Source of the DNA: VFZN01 sp050249615
GTDB taxonomy: Bacteria > Acidobacteriota > Vicinamibacteria > Vicinamibacterales > UBA2999
Direction: 5' to 3'
NCBI GenBank assembly: GCA_050249615.1
Contig: JBFWQE010000051.1
Location: 1 to 33,419 of the forward strand
Length of the DNA: 33,419 nt
This document shows positions 12,824 through 21,288 of this stretch, piece by piece. The notes beneath the pieces were generated by a model. It saw only the letters and a program-made list of their open reading frames with translations. It made no database searches and was not told where the DNA came from. Both the position numbers and the translations under genes were made by a program. Position 1 is the first letter of the stretch. Each line of letters begins with the position of its first letter.

Positions 12824-15527
12824 CACCATTCAGCACCTGGACCCATACCCCCAGGAACCGCCGGTCGCGAGAGGCAGCGTCACGCTCACTCGGTGAGAAG
12901 CCGCTGCTGGTGTGGATGGTCAGCTCGACCACCCCATGCGCCGGCGCCGGCAGCTCGACGTCCACGGGCGCCTCGGCGTCCAGCGTGACGACGTGTCGCC
13001 AGCCGCGCGTGCGGAGGGTCACCTCGTTCCCGCCGACCCCGCTGCGGAGCCGGAGCGTGGCCGAACTGGCTGACTCGGGAGCTCCTGCGATACTCAGCGC
13101 GGTCGGCCGCCCCCCGAGCACCCAGAACCCCTCGGCTTCGGGCGTGATCTGGTCGTCGTGCAACAGCACCATCGACGCGCCGTATCGTGCGGCGCCCAGC
13201 ACCGGCGGCGACGGCACGCGTTCCCCCTCGCTCACCACCGCGACGGGCGTGATCGTGATGGCCTCGATGGCCTGCTCCATCTCCCGCGTCCCGCGGAAGC
13301 CGACGAAGCCCGCGTCCAGCGGCAGGCGCACGGTGTGGCTCATCGCCCCCGCGGCGGGCGGCACGGACCACGTGCTGACGGGAGGGCCGACGCGGCCCAC
13401 CTGCAGCGCGATCTCGTCGGTCGCGGCCGGTTGCCCGGGCGCGAAGCGGACGTCCACTCGGTAGGTGCCCGCCGGCAGCGAGAAGCGGCCGTTGTGCAGC
13501 ACGCGCAGCGGCTGCGGATCAGTCCGGAGCGCCGGCTCGACGGCCAGCGTCATCGCCGGCAGCATCTCGTCGGCGCTCGTCTTGCGCAGCGGATCGAAGA
13601 CCACGGCAGCCGGGCGCGCGCGTGTGTCGTAGTGGTCCAGCGCGGGCAGGCGCGACCGCGCCCGCAGGTCGACGCGCGGCATCGGCGGAGTATCGGGCAG
13701 CACGGGGAGGATGACCGGCACGGCGAGCAGGCCGGCGCCGAGCGCGCCCATCGCGGCCAACGTGGCTGTTGCCGGCTTCCGGGTGGTCACGCGCCCGAGT
13801 GCCCACGCCGCCGCTCCCGCCACGACGAGCCAGGCGAGCGCGTGCGCCAGGGCCGTCGGGGCCTCGTGATGGATGAAGCTCGGCGCAAGCGTCCACGACT
13901 CCCACCGTGGCGACCACCACTCGAGGAGGCTCGACGTGCCGTCGCGGCCGTTGGCGATGAGGAACCCCTCCTGCGCGAAGGTCATCGTGAGCGCGATGCC
14001 TGCGCCGATCCACATCAGCAGGTGCTGCGAGGCCCGGCGGGCCGAGCCCATCGGCGCGGCGGCGAACGCCGTGGCGATGGGGAGTCCCAGCAGGAGGAGG
14101 CCGGACGCCAGGGGGCGCCCGGGCGATGCCGAGCCGCCCCACCAGATGCGGAACGCGCCCACGGTGCCGAGCAGGGCGCCAAACACGAGGACCACGCGGA
14201 TGGCGGTCCAGCGCCGGTCGCCGCCGGCGCGCCAGAGCGCCCAGAGGCCCGTCGCGGCCAGGATGTACGCCGGTGCGTAAGGCAGCAGGCCGTACTCCTG
14301 GTCGAAGAGCAGGCCCGGCGCGCCGAACACCAGGTTCCACGGGGTCGTCTGGACCATGGCGCCGTAGGGTGCTTGCGGCATGGGCGTCCCCCAGATCCAG
14401 TAGAAGAAGGCAAACCACGCGACGAGCAGCACGCCGTACGGCCCCGCGCTCTTCGCGATCGCAGAAACTGAGATGTTTTGAGGGGGGAACGTGCCAGGCC
14501 CCGTCACCAGCAGAATCGCTGACATGGGCGCGTACTTGGTGCTCAGCCAGGGCAGGACGCCGCACGCCAAACCCAGGACCACCGGGTTTCGCGTCGTCAT
14601 GGCCACCATCACCGCCAGGCCTGCGGCGATCTCCGGGTACACCGTGAAGCTGTTGAACAGGAACGGCGCGGACCCGACGATCACGGCCCAGGCGAACGTC
14701 GCGGCGCCGCGCGAGCCCGTCGCCGTGGCCACCCAGCGCCACATCAGCCCCGCGGCCGCCGCGGCCATCGCGATGAGCGCCAGCAGCACCGCCCGGTAGC
14801 CGCCCAGCGCGTACACCGGTGCCAGGACGATGGGCAGGCCGACCGGGTGGATGGAGTAGATCTCGCCGTCGGCGCCGCGCGTGAGGTAGTGCGGATCGAG
14901 ATCGCGCGGGAAGTACTCCCGGTAGTCGCCCCGTTGGTGGTTGTTCTCGATCTTGAAGTCGCCGTCGCGCCACAAGCTCTGCGCGATGACGAGGTAGTGC
15001 GGCTCGTCGCCGGCGGGAAAGAGCACGGTGCTCGTGAGCCGCGCCGCCGCCGTGCCGCTCAGGGCCGCCGTCGCCAGGGCGATCATCACCGCCACCTGCG
15101 TGAGGTTGCGCCGCGCGAACCACCCGGCCGCAATCAGCCGGTGCTGCCACCAGGTCCAGAGCAGCTGGCCGCCCACCGCCAGCCACACCAGCCAGCCCAT
15201 CGGGCCCGCCAGCGCCTGCAGGACCGGCCAGCGATCCGGAAGGACGGGCGTGAACGGCACCAGCAGCACGCCGAGTGCGACGGCCGGCGCCACGAGCGCA
15301 CCGAGCGGCGCGCGCTCGGCCCCCGAGCGGCGCACCCGATTGAACCGGTGGAGCAGGAACAAGCCGAGGCCCGCGAGCAGGAGGAAGCCGACCAGCGATT
15401 CCCACGGGGGGAGCAGCGCCACGCGGACCGCCCGCCCGTCAACCAGCACGGCATCGAGGACGCCGCGGCCCACGTAGAGCGCCGCGCCGGTGATGAGACA
15501 GGCCGCCAGGGCCCAGGCACGTTGCAT
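12816..15527 (-). CDS. Polytopic membrane protein, GT-C (GT39-like) glycosyltransferase type
   Basis: The 903-residue protein begins MQRAWALAACLITGAALYVG and has roughly a dozen hydrophobic segments over its first 560 residues. After an early membrane segment comes the acidic loop GDEPHYLVIAQSLWRDGDF, then YFPRDLDPHYLTRGADGEIY and SIHPVGLPIVLAPVYALGGY. This resembles the first loop of GT-C enzymes, where an Asp/Glu binds a metal and a polyprenyl-linked sugar. The remaining 300 residues form a soluble, beta-rich domain, presumably periplasmic. The family is inferred from topology and the acidic motif, not from strong sequence identity. I chose the ATG at 15527 over a TTG at 15545 because a TACAAT box lies nine bases before it. 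The stop codon lies within the ATTG repeat element. Its closest counterpart here is the gene at 18220-20235. Confidence 0.75.
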   Translation of the reverse strand: MQRAWALAACLITGAALYVGRGVLDAVLVDGRAVRVALLPPWESLVGFLLLAGLGLFLLHRFNRVRRSGAERAPLGALVAPAVALGVLLVPFTPVLPDRWPVLQALAGPMGWLVWLAVGGQLLWTWWQHRLIAAGWFARRNLTQVAVMIALATAALSGTAAARLTSTVLFPAGDEPHYLVIAQSLWRDGDFKIENNHQRGDYREYFPRDLDPHYLTRGADGEIYSIHPVGLPIVLAPVYALGGYRAVLLALIAMAAAAAGLMWRWVATATGSRGAATFAWAVIVGSAPFLFNSFTVYPEIAAGLAVMVAMTTRNPVVLGLACGVLPWLSTKYAPMSAILLVTGPGTFPPQNISVSAIAKSAGPYGVLLVAWFAFFYWIWGTPMPQAPYGAMVQTTPWNLVFGAPGLLFDQEYGLLPYAPAYILAATGLWALWRAGGDRRWTAIRVVLVFGALLGTVGAFRIWWGGSASPGRPLASGLLLLGLPIATAFAAAPMGSARRASQHLLMWIGAGIALTMTFAQEGFLIANGRDGTSSLLEWWSPRWESWTLAPSFIHHEAPTALAHALAWLVVAGAAAWALGRVTTRKPATATLAAMGALGAGLLAVPVILPVLPDTPPMPRVDLRARSRLPALDHYDTRARPAAVVFDPLRKTSADEMLPAMTLAVEPALRTDPQPLRVLHNGRFSLPAGTYRVDVRFAPGQPAATDEIALQVGRVGPPVSTWSVPPAAGAMSHTVRLPLDAGFVGFRGTREMEQAIEAITITPVAVVSEGERVPSPPVLGAARYGASMVLLHDDQITPEAEGFWVLGGRPTALSIAGAPESASSATLRLRSGVGGNEVTLRTRGWRHVVTLDAEAPVDVELPAPAHGVVELTIHTSSGFSPSERDAASRDRRFLGVWVQVLNGVH

Positions 15528-15535
15528 GAAGCGGT

Positions 15536-15547
15536 GATTGTACAATC
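15536..15547. promoter_or_regulatory. 12-base palindrome GATTGTACAATC between divergent genes
   Basis: This perfect inverted repeat contains TACAAT on both strands. On the reverse strand TACAAT (15542-15537) is nine bases before the ATG at 15527 and can serve as its -10. On the forward strand it could be the -10 of the deacylase gene about 70 bases downstream. It could equally be an operator. Confidence 0.45.
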
Positions 15548-15552
15548 GCGGC

Positions 15553-15599
15553 GGTTCCAGGCACGGGCGGTTCCAAGCACGGGTGGTTCAAAGCACGGT
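15553..15599 (+). repeat. 16-base tandem repeat, three units
   Basis: GGTTCCAGGCACGGGC, GGTTCCAAGCACGGGT and GGTTCAAAGCACGGT lie head to tail between the palindrome and the deacylase start codon. The differences between units are mostly transitions, indicating age. Confidence 0.9.
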
Positions 15600-15615
15600 G
15601 GTGCGAGGTGACAGC

Positions 15616-17328
15616 GTGAAACGAGTCTTTGCCCTGGCGATGTTGTTCGCTGCCGGATGCACGGCGGCACCATCCGGTCCATCTGCGCCATCTGCGGCCT
15701 CTGCGCCATCTGCGTTCGATGTACTCATCACTGGCGGCCGCATCGTCGATGGCACCGGCTCGCCGTGGTTCGAGGGCGACATCGGCATCGTCGGCGACCG
15801 GATCGCCGCAATGGGCCGGCTGGCTGGGCAACCGGCCGTGCGCACCATCGATGCGAAGGGGCTGTACGTGTCGCCGGGTTTCATCGACATGCTGGGCCAG
15901 TCCGAGTTCAACGTCCTGGCCGACAGCCGCGCCGCGTCGAAGATTACGCAGGGCATCACGACGGAGATCACCGGCGAGGGCAGCTCCATCGCGCCCATGA
16001 ACGACCGCCTTGCGGCCGAGGCGAAGGCCCAGTTCGACTCGTTCAAGGTGGCACTGGACTTTCGCACGCTGGGCGAGTACTTCACGCGTCTCGAAACGCG
16101 CTCGCGGCCGGCCATCAACCTCGGGACGTTCGTTGGGGCCGGCGGCCTTCGCTCCTATGTCATCGGAGACTCGCAGCGGGCCGCGACGTCAGAGGAGCTC
16201 GAGCAGATGAAAACGCTCGTGCGCCAGGCGATGGATGAGGGGGCGCTCGGGCTCAGCACGTCGCTGCAGTACGTCCCGGACCGCTTCGCGAGCACGGATG
16301 AGATCGTCGAACTCGCGAAGGTGGCCGCGGAATACGGCGGGCGCTACCTCACGCACCAGCGCTCGGAATCGAACCAGATCATCGCGTCGCTTGACGAAGC
16401 CTTCATCGTCGCCGAGCGCGCGCGCATCCCGACGGAGGTGTGGCACCTGAAGACCGCGTACCGGGCCAACTGGGGCCGCATGCCCGAGATCCTGAAGCAC
16501 TTCCAGGCCGCCCGTGGCCGCGGGCTGGACGTCACGGCGAACATGTACCCGTACGATCGCGCGTCGAACGGGCTGGACGCCTGCCTGCCGCTGTGGGTAC
16601 GCGAAGGCGGGACCGACGCGATGATCGCGCGCCTGAAGGACCCCGCTCAGCGCGAGCGCATCAAGCGCGACATGGAGGACCCGAGCCCGAAGGACTGGGA
16701 GAACCAGTGGTACGGTTCGGGCGGCGCCTCCGGCGTGCTGCTCTCATCCGTGCTCGATCCGAGCCTGCGCAAGTGGGAGGGCAAGACGCTCGCGGAGATC
16801 GGGAAGGAGATGGGCAAGGATCCGCGCGACGCGGCGATGGACCTCGTCATCGCCGATCGCGCCGAGGCCTCCGTCATCATCTCGATCATGCGCGAGGACG
16901 ATGTGCGGGCGGCGCTGGCGGATCCGATGGTGTCGATCGGGACGGATTCCGGCGCGCGGGCCGAGGACGGGCCGCTCTCCGTGTCGAAGTCGCACCCGCG
17001 CGCGTGGGGTTCGTTCACGAAGATTCTCGGCACCTATGTGCGGGACGAGAGGCTCATCCCGCTCGAGGACGCCGTCCGCCGCTTCACCTCGCGCCCGGCC
17101 ACGCGCATGGGCATCCTCGACCGCGGCCTCATCCGGCCCGGCTTCAAGGCCGACCTCGCCATCTTCGACCTGGCCACCGTGCGCGACCGCTCGACGTTCA
17201 CCGATCCCAACCACTACTCGGAGGGCATCCGCCACGTGCTGGTGAACGGGCAGGCGGTGGTGGCCGACGGGAAGATCACCGACGCGCGTCCCGGACAGGT
17301 GGTGCGGGGGGCGGGGTATCGACGGTAG
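15616..17328 (+). CDS. N-acyl-D-amino-acid deacylase/amidohydrolase-family lipoprotein with altered metal site
   Basis: The 570-residue protein starts at a GTG (KRVFALAMLFAAGC follows) preceded by GAGGTGA. LFAAGC is a lipobox, so it should be a lipoprotein. Then come an Ala-Pro-Ser linker encoded by 9-base repeats and a D-aminoacylase-like amidohydrolase fold (FDVLITGGRIVDGTGSPWFE onward), ending with the returning small beta-domain (RPGFKADLAIFDLATV, VLVNGQAVVADGKITDARPG). The later metal ligands are present: H247 in THQRSES, H277 in EVWHLKT and D444 in IGTDSGA. The HxH that should follow GFID is replaced: residues 92-98 read MLGQSEF. The position of the family's cysteine ligand reads ITGEGSS. 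A mononuclear or differently coordinated site, or a changed function, is likely. It diverges from the membrane-protein gene at 15527. Confidence 0.8.
   Translation: MKRVFALAMLFAAGCTAAPSGPSAPSAASAPSAFDVLITGGRIVDGTGSPWFEGDIGIVGDRIAAMGRLAGQPAVRTIDAKGLYVSPGFIDMLGQSEFNVLADSRAASKITQGITTEITGEGSSIAPMNDRLAAEAKAQFDSFKVALDFRTLGEYFTRLETRSRPAINLGTFVGAGGLRSYVIGDSQRAATSEELEQMKTLVRQAMDEGALGLSTSLQYVPDRFASTDEIVELAKVAAEYGGRYLTHQRSESNQIIASLDEAFIVAERARIPTEVWHLKTAYRANWGRMPEILKHFQAARGRGLDVTANMYPYDRASNGLDACLPLWVREGGTDAMIARLKDPAQRERIKRDMEDPSPKDWENQWYGSGGASGVLLSSVLDPSLRKWEGKTLAEIGKEMGKDPRDAAMDLVIADRAEASVIISIMREDDVRAALADPMVSIGTDSGARAEDGPLSVSKSHPRAWGSFTKILGTYVRDERLIPLEDAVRRFTSRPATRMGILDRGLIRPGFKADLAIFDLATVRDRSTFTDPNHYSEGIRHVLVNGQAVVADGKITDARPGQVVRGAGYRR
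15671..15715 (+). repeat. In-frame 9-base repeat (CATCTGCGN) in the lipoprotein linker
   Basis: Five 9-base units (CATCCGGTC, CATCTGCGC, CATCTGCGG, CCTCTGCGC, CATCTGCGT) encode Pro-Ser-Ala-type residues immediately after the lipobox cysteine region, where a flexible linker does no harm. Confidence 0.9.
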
Positions 17329-17340
17329 ATCCTGTCGGGA

Positions 17341-17440
17341 NNNNNNNNNNNNNNNNNNNNNNNNNNNNNNNNNNNNNNNNNNNNNNNNNNNNNNNNNNNN
17401 NNNNNNNNNNNNNNNNNNNNNNNNNNNNNNNNNNNNNNNN
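17341..17440. other. Assembly gap (100 N)
   Basis: Placeholder gap starting 12 bases after the deacylase stop. It removes the C-terminus of the methyltransferase gene on the other strand, so the two genes are convergent here. Confidence 0.99.
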
Positions 17441-18247
17441 GGGCAGCCGGCCTCCGAGTTCCAGCCACCTGCGCTCGATGTCGAGTAGCGCTTTCAACAC
17501 GTCAACGGCCGGGCCCTTGGGCGGCTTCAACTCCCGCTTGATCGCCTCGACATCCACCGGCGGCCGGTGCCCCAGTCGCCAGGGAACCGCGCGGACCAGC
17601 AGGATGGGCAGGGGCAGCGGCCAGAAGAAGTAGGTGGCGAACTCCACCGCGAAGCCGGCCTCCCGCACCACGCGCGACAGCGCGCCGAGACTGTAGCGTC
17701 GATGGTGCCCCCCGAGCACGTCCTCGCCGGACCAGAGCCACTGGTACGCGGGCACGGTCACATAGAGGCGGCCGCCGGGCTGCACCAGCGTGGCCAGGCG
17801 GCGCAGGACGCCGCGATCGTCCTCGATGTGCTCGAGCACGTCGAAGAGTCCCGCCGCCGGCAGCGCCCCCGGATGGAAGCCCGCATCATCCAGCGTCGAG
17901 CAGATGACCGGCTGGAGGCCGCGCGCCTGCGCGTTGCGCGCGCCCACCGGGCCCGGTTCCACGACGATGGCGGGATGGCCGGCGTGGACGAGGGCGCGGG
18001 CCACGAAGCCGTTGCCGCCTCCGATGTCGAAGATGGCGCCGGGCGGAGGGTAGCGCGCCACCGCGGCCAGGATGCAGCGGTTGCGATGCTCGAACCAGAA
18101 CGACTGGTCCTCCACCTGGAAGCAGAACGCGTTGCCCTCGTCCGGATAGTCCACGCGCGACCGCGATCGCGGCCACCAGAGGCCGTCGGGCGCGAGATCC
18201 AGGTTGCCGGCGAGGGTGCGTGGATCGATCACAGCTGAGGGTATCAT
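17441..18247 (-). CDS. Class I SAM-dependent methyltransferase, C-terminus lost in the gap
   Basis: The readable 269 residues contain the SAM-binding fold: motif I is IFDIGGGNGFVARALVHAGH, the second acidic strand AIVVEPG, then LFDVLEHIEDDRGVLRRLAT with the conserved Asp-Val-Leu-Glu-His of UbiE/BioC-like enzymes, and GGRLYVTVPAYQWLWSGEDV. A C-terminal segment (FFWPLPLPILLVRAVPWRL) is hydrophobic and may touch the membrane. Related enzymes lie among polysaccharide or lipid-linked sugar genes, which fits the GT-C-like neighbours. The sequence breaks off at ELGGRLP, probably 15-30 residues before the end. Start: ATG at 18247; a GTG five codons downstream is possible. Its 5' end overlaps or nearly abuts the divergent gene at 18220. 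Confidence 0.85.
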
Positions 18248-20235
18248 CGGGGGCGGTGCTGGCAACGCTCGTCATCCTCTGGCTGGGGCTCCTCCTCTCG
18301 TTGCCGCCTCGCCCCTCGCCGTGGCTCGTCTTCGCATCGGGACTGCCCGTGGTGGCCCTGGCGTCGTGGCGCTGGGCCCGGCGCCGGAACGTGCCATGGC
18401 CGGCGCTGGTCCGCGACACGAAGGACGTGCACGCGCTCGCTCTCGTGCTGCTCTACGCGCTTGGCGTGCAGATGGCCGACGCGCACGGCATCACCACCGA
18501 CGGCGTCACCTACTTCACGCAGCTTCGCAGTGTCATCTTCGATCGCGACCTCGATATCGCGGCCGAGTACGCGTTCCTGGGCCAGCCGCCGCGCCCGAAC
18601 CATGTCGTCCCGATCGGGCCCCTGCTCGTCTGGCTGCCGCTCTACCTGACGGTGACCATCGTCGACACCGCGGGCCGGTGGATGGGCCTCTGGGCCGCTC
18701 CCGCGGATCCGGTGGCGCTCGGCCTCGGATTGCCCTATGTGCGCGCCGTGCTCGTCTCGTCGTTCGCGATTGGCGCGGCGGGCCTGATGGCGCTGCTCCG
18801 CCACCTGCGGCGCCAGTTCCCGCGCGTGGTGGCCTTCCTCGCGGTGCTGCTCATCTTCGGCGCGACGCCGCTCTACTGGTACATGGTCTACGAGCCGTCG
18901 ATGACGCACGCCGCGTCGTTCGGCTTCGTCGCGCTCTTCGTCGTCGCGGCGGCGCGGTGGGTGCCGCCGGGCGCCACGGTGCGGCAGAGCCTCGCCCTCG
19001 GTACGCTCCTCGGCCTGGCATTCCTCGCGCGGTCACAGGAGTCGCTGTTTGCGATCTACCCCGGCGTGGTCGCGTTGACTGCGGTTGGCGTGCTGCCTGG
19101 CGAGCGCCTGCGCCGCGCGACGCGGCTGGCCGTGTGGGCCTTCCTCGGGGCGCTGCCGTGGATCCTGCTGCAGCTGGCGCACAGCTACATCCTCTTCACG
19201 CGCTACGAGTACGACCTGCTGGGGCAGGGCGGCTACTTCAACCCGCTGCGGTCGCGCTGGATGGACACGCTGCTCTCGTCGTGGCACGGCTTCCTCTCGT
19301 GGACACCGGTCGCCTACGTCGCGGTCGTGGGCACCTTCGCATACCTCAGGCGCGAGTGGCGCTGGGCGCTGTCGGCGCTCGTCATCCTCTTCATCACCGC
19401 GTGGGTGAACGGCGCGACGCAGGACTGGGCGGGCGGGTGGTCGTTCGGCGGGCGCCGCTTCTCGAGCGCGCTGGTGATGCTGGCGCCGGGCCTGGCCGTG
19501 GTCATCGGGCTCGTGCTGCGACGGCCGCTGTTGGCCCTGGCGCCGCTGGTCGTCGCGGCGCTGTGGTGGAACCACCTGCTGATGGTCCAGTACACCGCGG
19601 GGATGCTCCCCAAGGACGAGCCCGTGAGCTTCGGGCGTATCGTCCGGCAGCAGGCGGATCTGCACACGCGATCGCCCTACTTCTATCCCTTCGCCTTCCC
19701 GGCCAACGCGTGGTTCGCCTGGCGCGAGGGCCTCCCGGTGGACAAATACGACGTGCTGTCGCCGGAGGCGCCGCAACCCGAGTTCGGCCTGACGTTCGAT
19801 CGCGCGGCCGAGAGGTTCCTGCTCGAGGGCTGGGGCTCCGCGGCCGCAGACGACTGGGGCGCTGCGTGGTGGATTGATGGCACCCCCGCCGTGCTGGCCG
19901 TGCCGTTGGCGCCGACCGGAGGTGCCGTGACCATCACCGTGCGATCGCGGACGCGCTTCGAGGAGCCGGTGATGCAGGCCTCGATGGCGCTCGACGTGAA
20001 CGGGGAGGAAGTCGGCCGCTTCCTGCCAGGCGTGCCGGAGCCCGGAACGGCCGTGATACAGATCCCTGCCGACACCGCTCGACGCCTGTTCCGCCGCGGG
20101 TTCAACCGGATTGGGTTCCGCAGCCTGGGTGTCACGCGGGTGGACCCGAACGACACGCGGCCACCGGGGCCGCTGGCTCGAAGGCAGGGGCGGCAGGTGT
20201 GGCCGGTTGCGGTGTACAACCTGCACCTAAGGTGA
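18220..20235 (+). CDS. Polytopic membrane protein, GT-C-like
   Basis: The product of up to 671 residues has about ten hydrophobic segments in its first 470 residues and a soluble C-terminal part (from about 490) with beta-sandwich-like strands (GAVTITVRSRTRFEEPVMQA, then FNRIGFRSLGVTRV). After the first membrane segments comes TTDGVTYFTQLRSVIFDRDL, an acidic loop in the place where GT-C glycosyltransferases carry their catalytic Asp. Architecture matches the 903-residue protein at 12816-15527, but I see little direct identity. The start is uncertain: GTG at 18220 overlaps the divergent methyltransferase by 28 bases, whereas GTG at 18256 would leave eight bases between the genes and still precede the first membrane helix; neither has a good ribosome binding site. 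The stop is followed after five bases by an ATTG repeat element. Confidence 0.7.
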   Translation: MDRSQLRVSSGAVLATLVILWLGLLLSLPPRPSPWLVFASGLPVVALASWRWARRRNVPWPALVRDTKDVHALALVLLYALGVQMADAHGITTDGVTYFTQLRSVIFDRDLDIAAEYAFLGQPPRPNHVVPIGPLLVWLPLYLTVTIVDTAGRWMGLWAAPADPVALGLGLPYVRAVLVSSFAIGAAGLMALLRHLRRQFPRVVAFLAVLLIFGATPLYWYMVYEPSMTHAASFGFVALFVVAAARWVPPGATVRQSLALGTLLGLAFLARSQESLFAIYPGVVALTAVGVLPGERLRRATRLAVWAFLGALPWILLQLAHSYILFTRYEYDLLGQGGYFNPLRSRWMDTLLSSWHGFLSWTPVAYVAVVGTFAYLRREWRWALSALVILFITAWVNGATQDWAGGWSFGGRRFSSALVMLAPGLAVVIGLVLRRPLLALAPLVVAALWWNHLLMVQYTAGMLPKDEPVSFGRIVRQQADLHTRSPYFYPFAFPANAWFAWREGLPVDKYDVLSPEAPQPEFGLTFDRAAERFLLEGWGSAAADDWGAAWWIDGTPAVLAVPLAPTGGAVTITVRSRTRFEEPVMQASMALDVNGEEVGRFLPGVPEPGTAVIQIPADTARRLFRRGFNRIGFRSLGVTRVDPNDTRPPGPLARRQGRQVWPVAVYNLHLR

Positions 20236-20240
20236 GGGTG

Positions 20241-20316
20241 TCCATTGATGATTGATGATTGACGATTGAGCGATTCATCGGGTGATTGGCGATTGGGGCA
20301 TTGGGGCAATCGATTG
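20241..20316 (+). repeat. ATTG heptad element, single copy
   Basis: Begins TCCATTGATGATTGATGATT five bases after the stop of the membrane-protein gene, contains CGATTCATCGGGTGATTGG, and ends in GGGGCATTGGGGC-type units close to the ribosome binding site of the next gene. It has the same orientation as the upstream gene. Confidence 0.9.
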
Positions 20317-20328
20317 CGGGAGGTCAAC

Positions 20329-21078
20329 ATGCTCGTTCGAGCCGCGGCGTTCGGCGTCCTGTTCACGCTCGTTGCTTCCGCTGTCGCCCCGTTGTCCGCG
20401 CAGACGGCGTACCGCCTGAAAGGCGCCACGCGGAACGGCGCCACGCCGGTGGCGGCCACGGTCACGGCGGAGGCGACAGTCGGCTTCCGCGGCGAGCAGT
20501 TCACGGGACAGAAGACCTTCTCGGTGCAGGCCGATGAGAAGGGCGAATGGAATCTGCTGGGCCTGACCGCCGGCGTCTGGGTGTTCGTCGCGAGCGCGCC
20601 GGACCGGCTGCCCGCCGTGGCCGTGCTGCCCATCAAGTTCTCGCAGCGCCAGATGCAGAGCGCGCAGGGCGGCCAGTTGAACTGGGCGCTGCCGCTCGAC
20701 CTGCTGCCGGCGGACGAGCATCCCCTCATCAAGGCCGCCGCGCCTCTGGTGGTCGAGGGCCGGGCACTCGAAGCGGTGCAGTCGCTCTCGGCAGCGCTCC
20801 TGCCCGACGCGAAGCCCGCCACGCAGTGTGCCGCCGGCCAGATGGCGCTGGCCATCAAGCAGACGGGCCTCGCGCAACAGCTCTTCCAGTCGGTCCAGAA
20901 GGCGGAGCCGAAGAGTGCGTGCGCCGCGGTCGGGCTCGCCTCGGTGGCGCTGCTCCTGAACGACTGGGACGCCGCATCCAAGATGTTCTGGGCCGCGCGC
21001 GACCTGGCGCCGCGCGACCAGCGTCCCGCGCTCGCCGCCGCCATTACCGAGCTGCAGCAAATCGCGCGCGTACAGTGA
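20329..21078 (+). CDS. Secreted protein with carboxypeptidase-regulatory-like and TPR-like parts
   Basis: The 249-residue protein starts MLVRAAAFGVLFTLVASAVA and has a signal peptide ending near LSAQ. Residues 25-110 look like a carboxypeptidase-regulatory/transthyretin-type beta-sandwich (QTAYRLKGATRNGATPVAAT; EKGEWNLLGLTAGVWVFVAS). From about 135 the sequence is helical with TPR-like pairs (ALEAVQSLSAALLPDAKPAT; ALAIKQTGLAQQLFQSVQKA; LLLNDWDAASKMFWAARDLA). This suggests a periplasmic scaffold or accounting protein, with no enzyme motif. The start is set by GGGAGG at 20318-20323, five bases before the ATG. The upstream in-frame extension is translated repeat DNA. It probably shares a transcript with the membrane protein before it, separated by a repeat element. 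Confidence 0.7.
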   Translation: MLVRAAAFGVLFTLVASAVAPLSAQTAYRLKGATRNGATPVAATVTAEATVGFRGEQFTGQKTFSVQADEKGEWNLLGLTAGVWVFVASAPDRLPAVAVLPIKFSQRQMQSAQGGQLNWALPLDLLPADEHPLIKAAAPLVVEGRALEAVQSLSAALLPDAKPATQCAAGQMALAIKQTGLAQQLFQSVQKAEPKSACAAVGLASVALLLNDWDAASKMFWAARDLAPRDQRPALAAAITELQQIARVQ

Positions 21079-21093
21079 GGCGCGGACGCCAAT

Positions 21094-21274
21094 GCCCATT
21101 GATGATTGGTGATTGCCGATCGGGTGATTCATCGGACGATCTGCCGATTGTCAGATTGCGCAATGAATTGGCGCATTGACGCAATGTCCCATTGCGGCAA
21201 TCTGATTGTCGCAATCCGCAATCGCTCAATCACCCAATGAATCGCTCAATCATCAATCGTCAATCGCCAATGGA
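21094..21274. repeat. ATTG heptad element, inverted pair between convergent genes
   Basis: The left arm begins CCCATTGATGATTGGTGATT 15 bases after the TPR-like gene's stop. The right arm, read on the reverse strand from 21274, begins TCCATTGGCGATTGACGATT 14 bases after the ROK gene's stop and carries CGATTCATTGGGTGATTGA. The centre is a more diverged ATTG/CAAT mixture. The pair occupies almost the whole 210-base spacer, and no gene is seen there. Confidence 0.9.
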
Positions 21275-21288
21275 CAGGCGGCGCCCGG

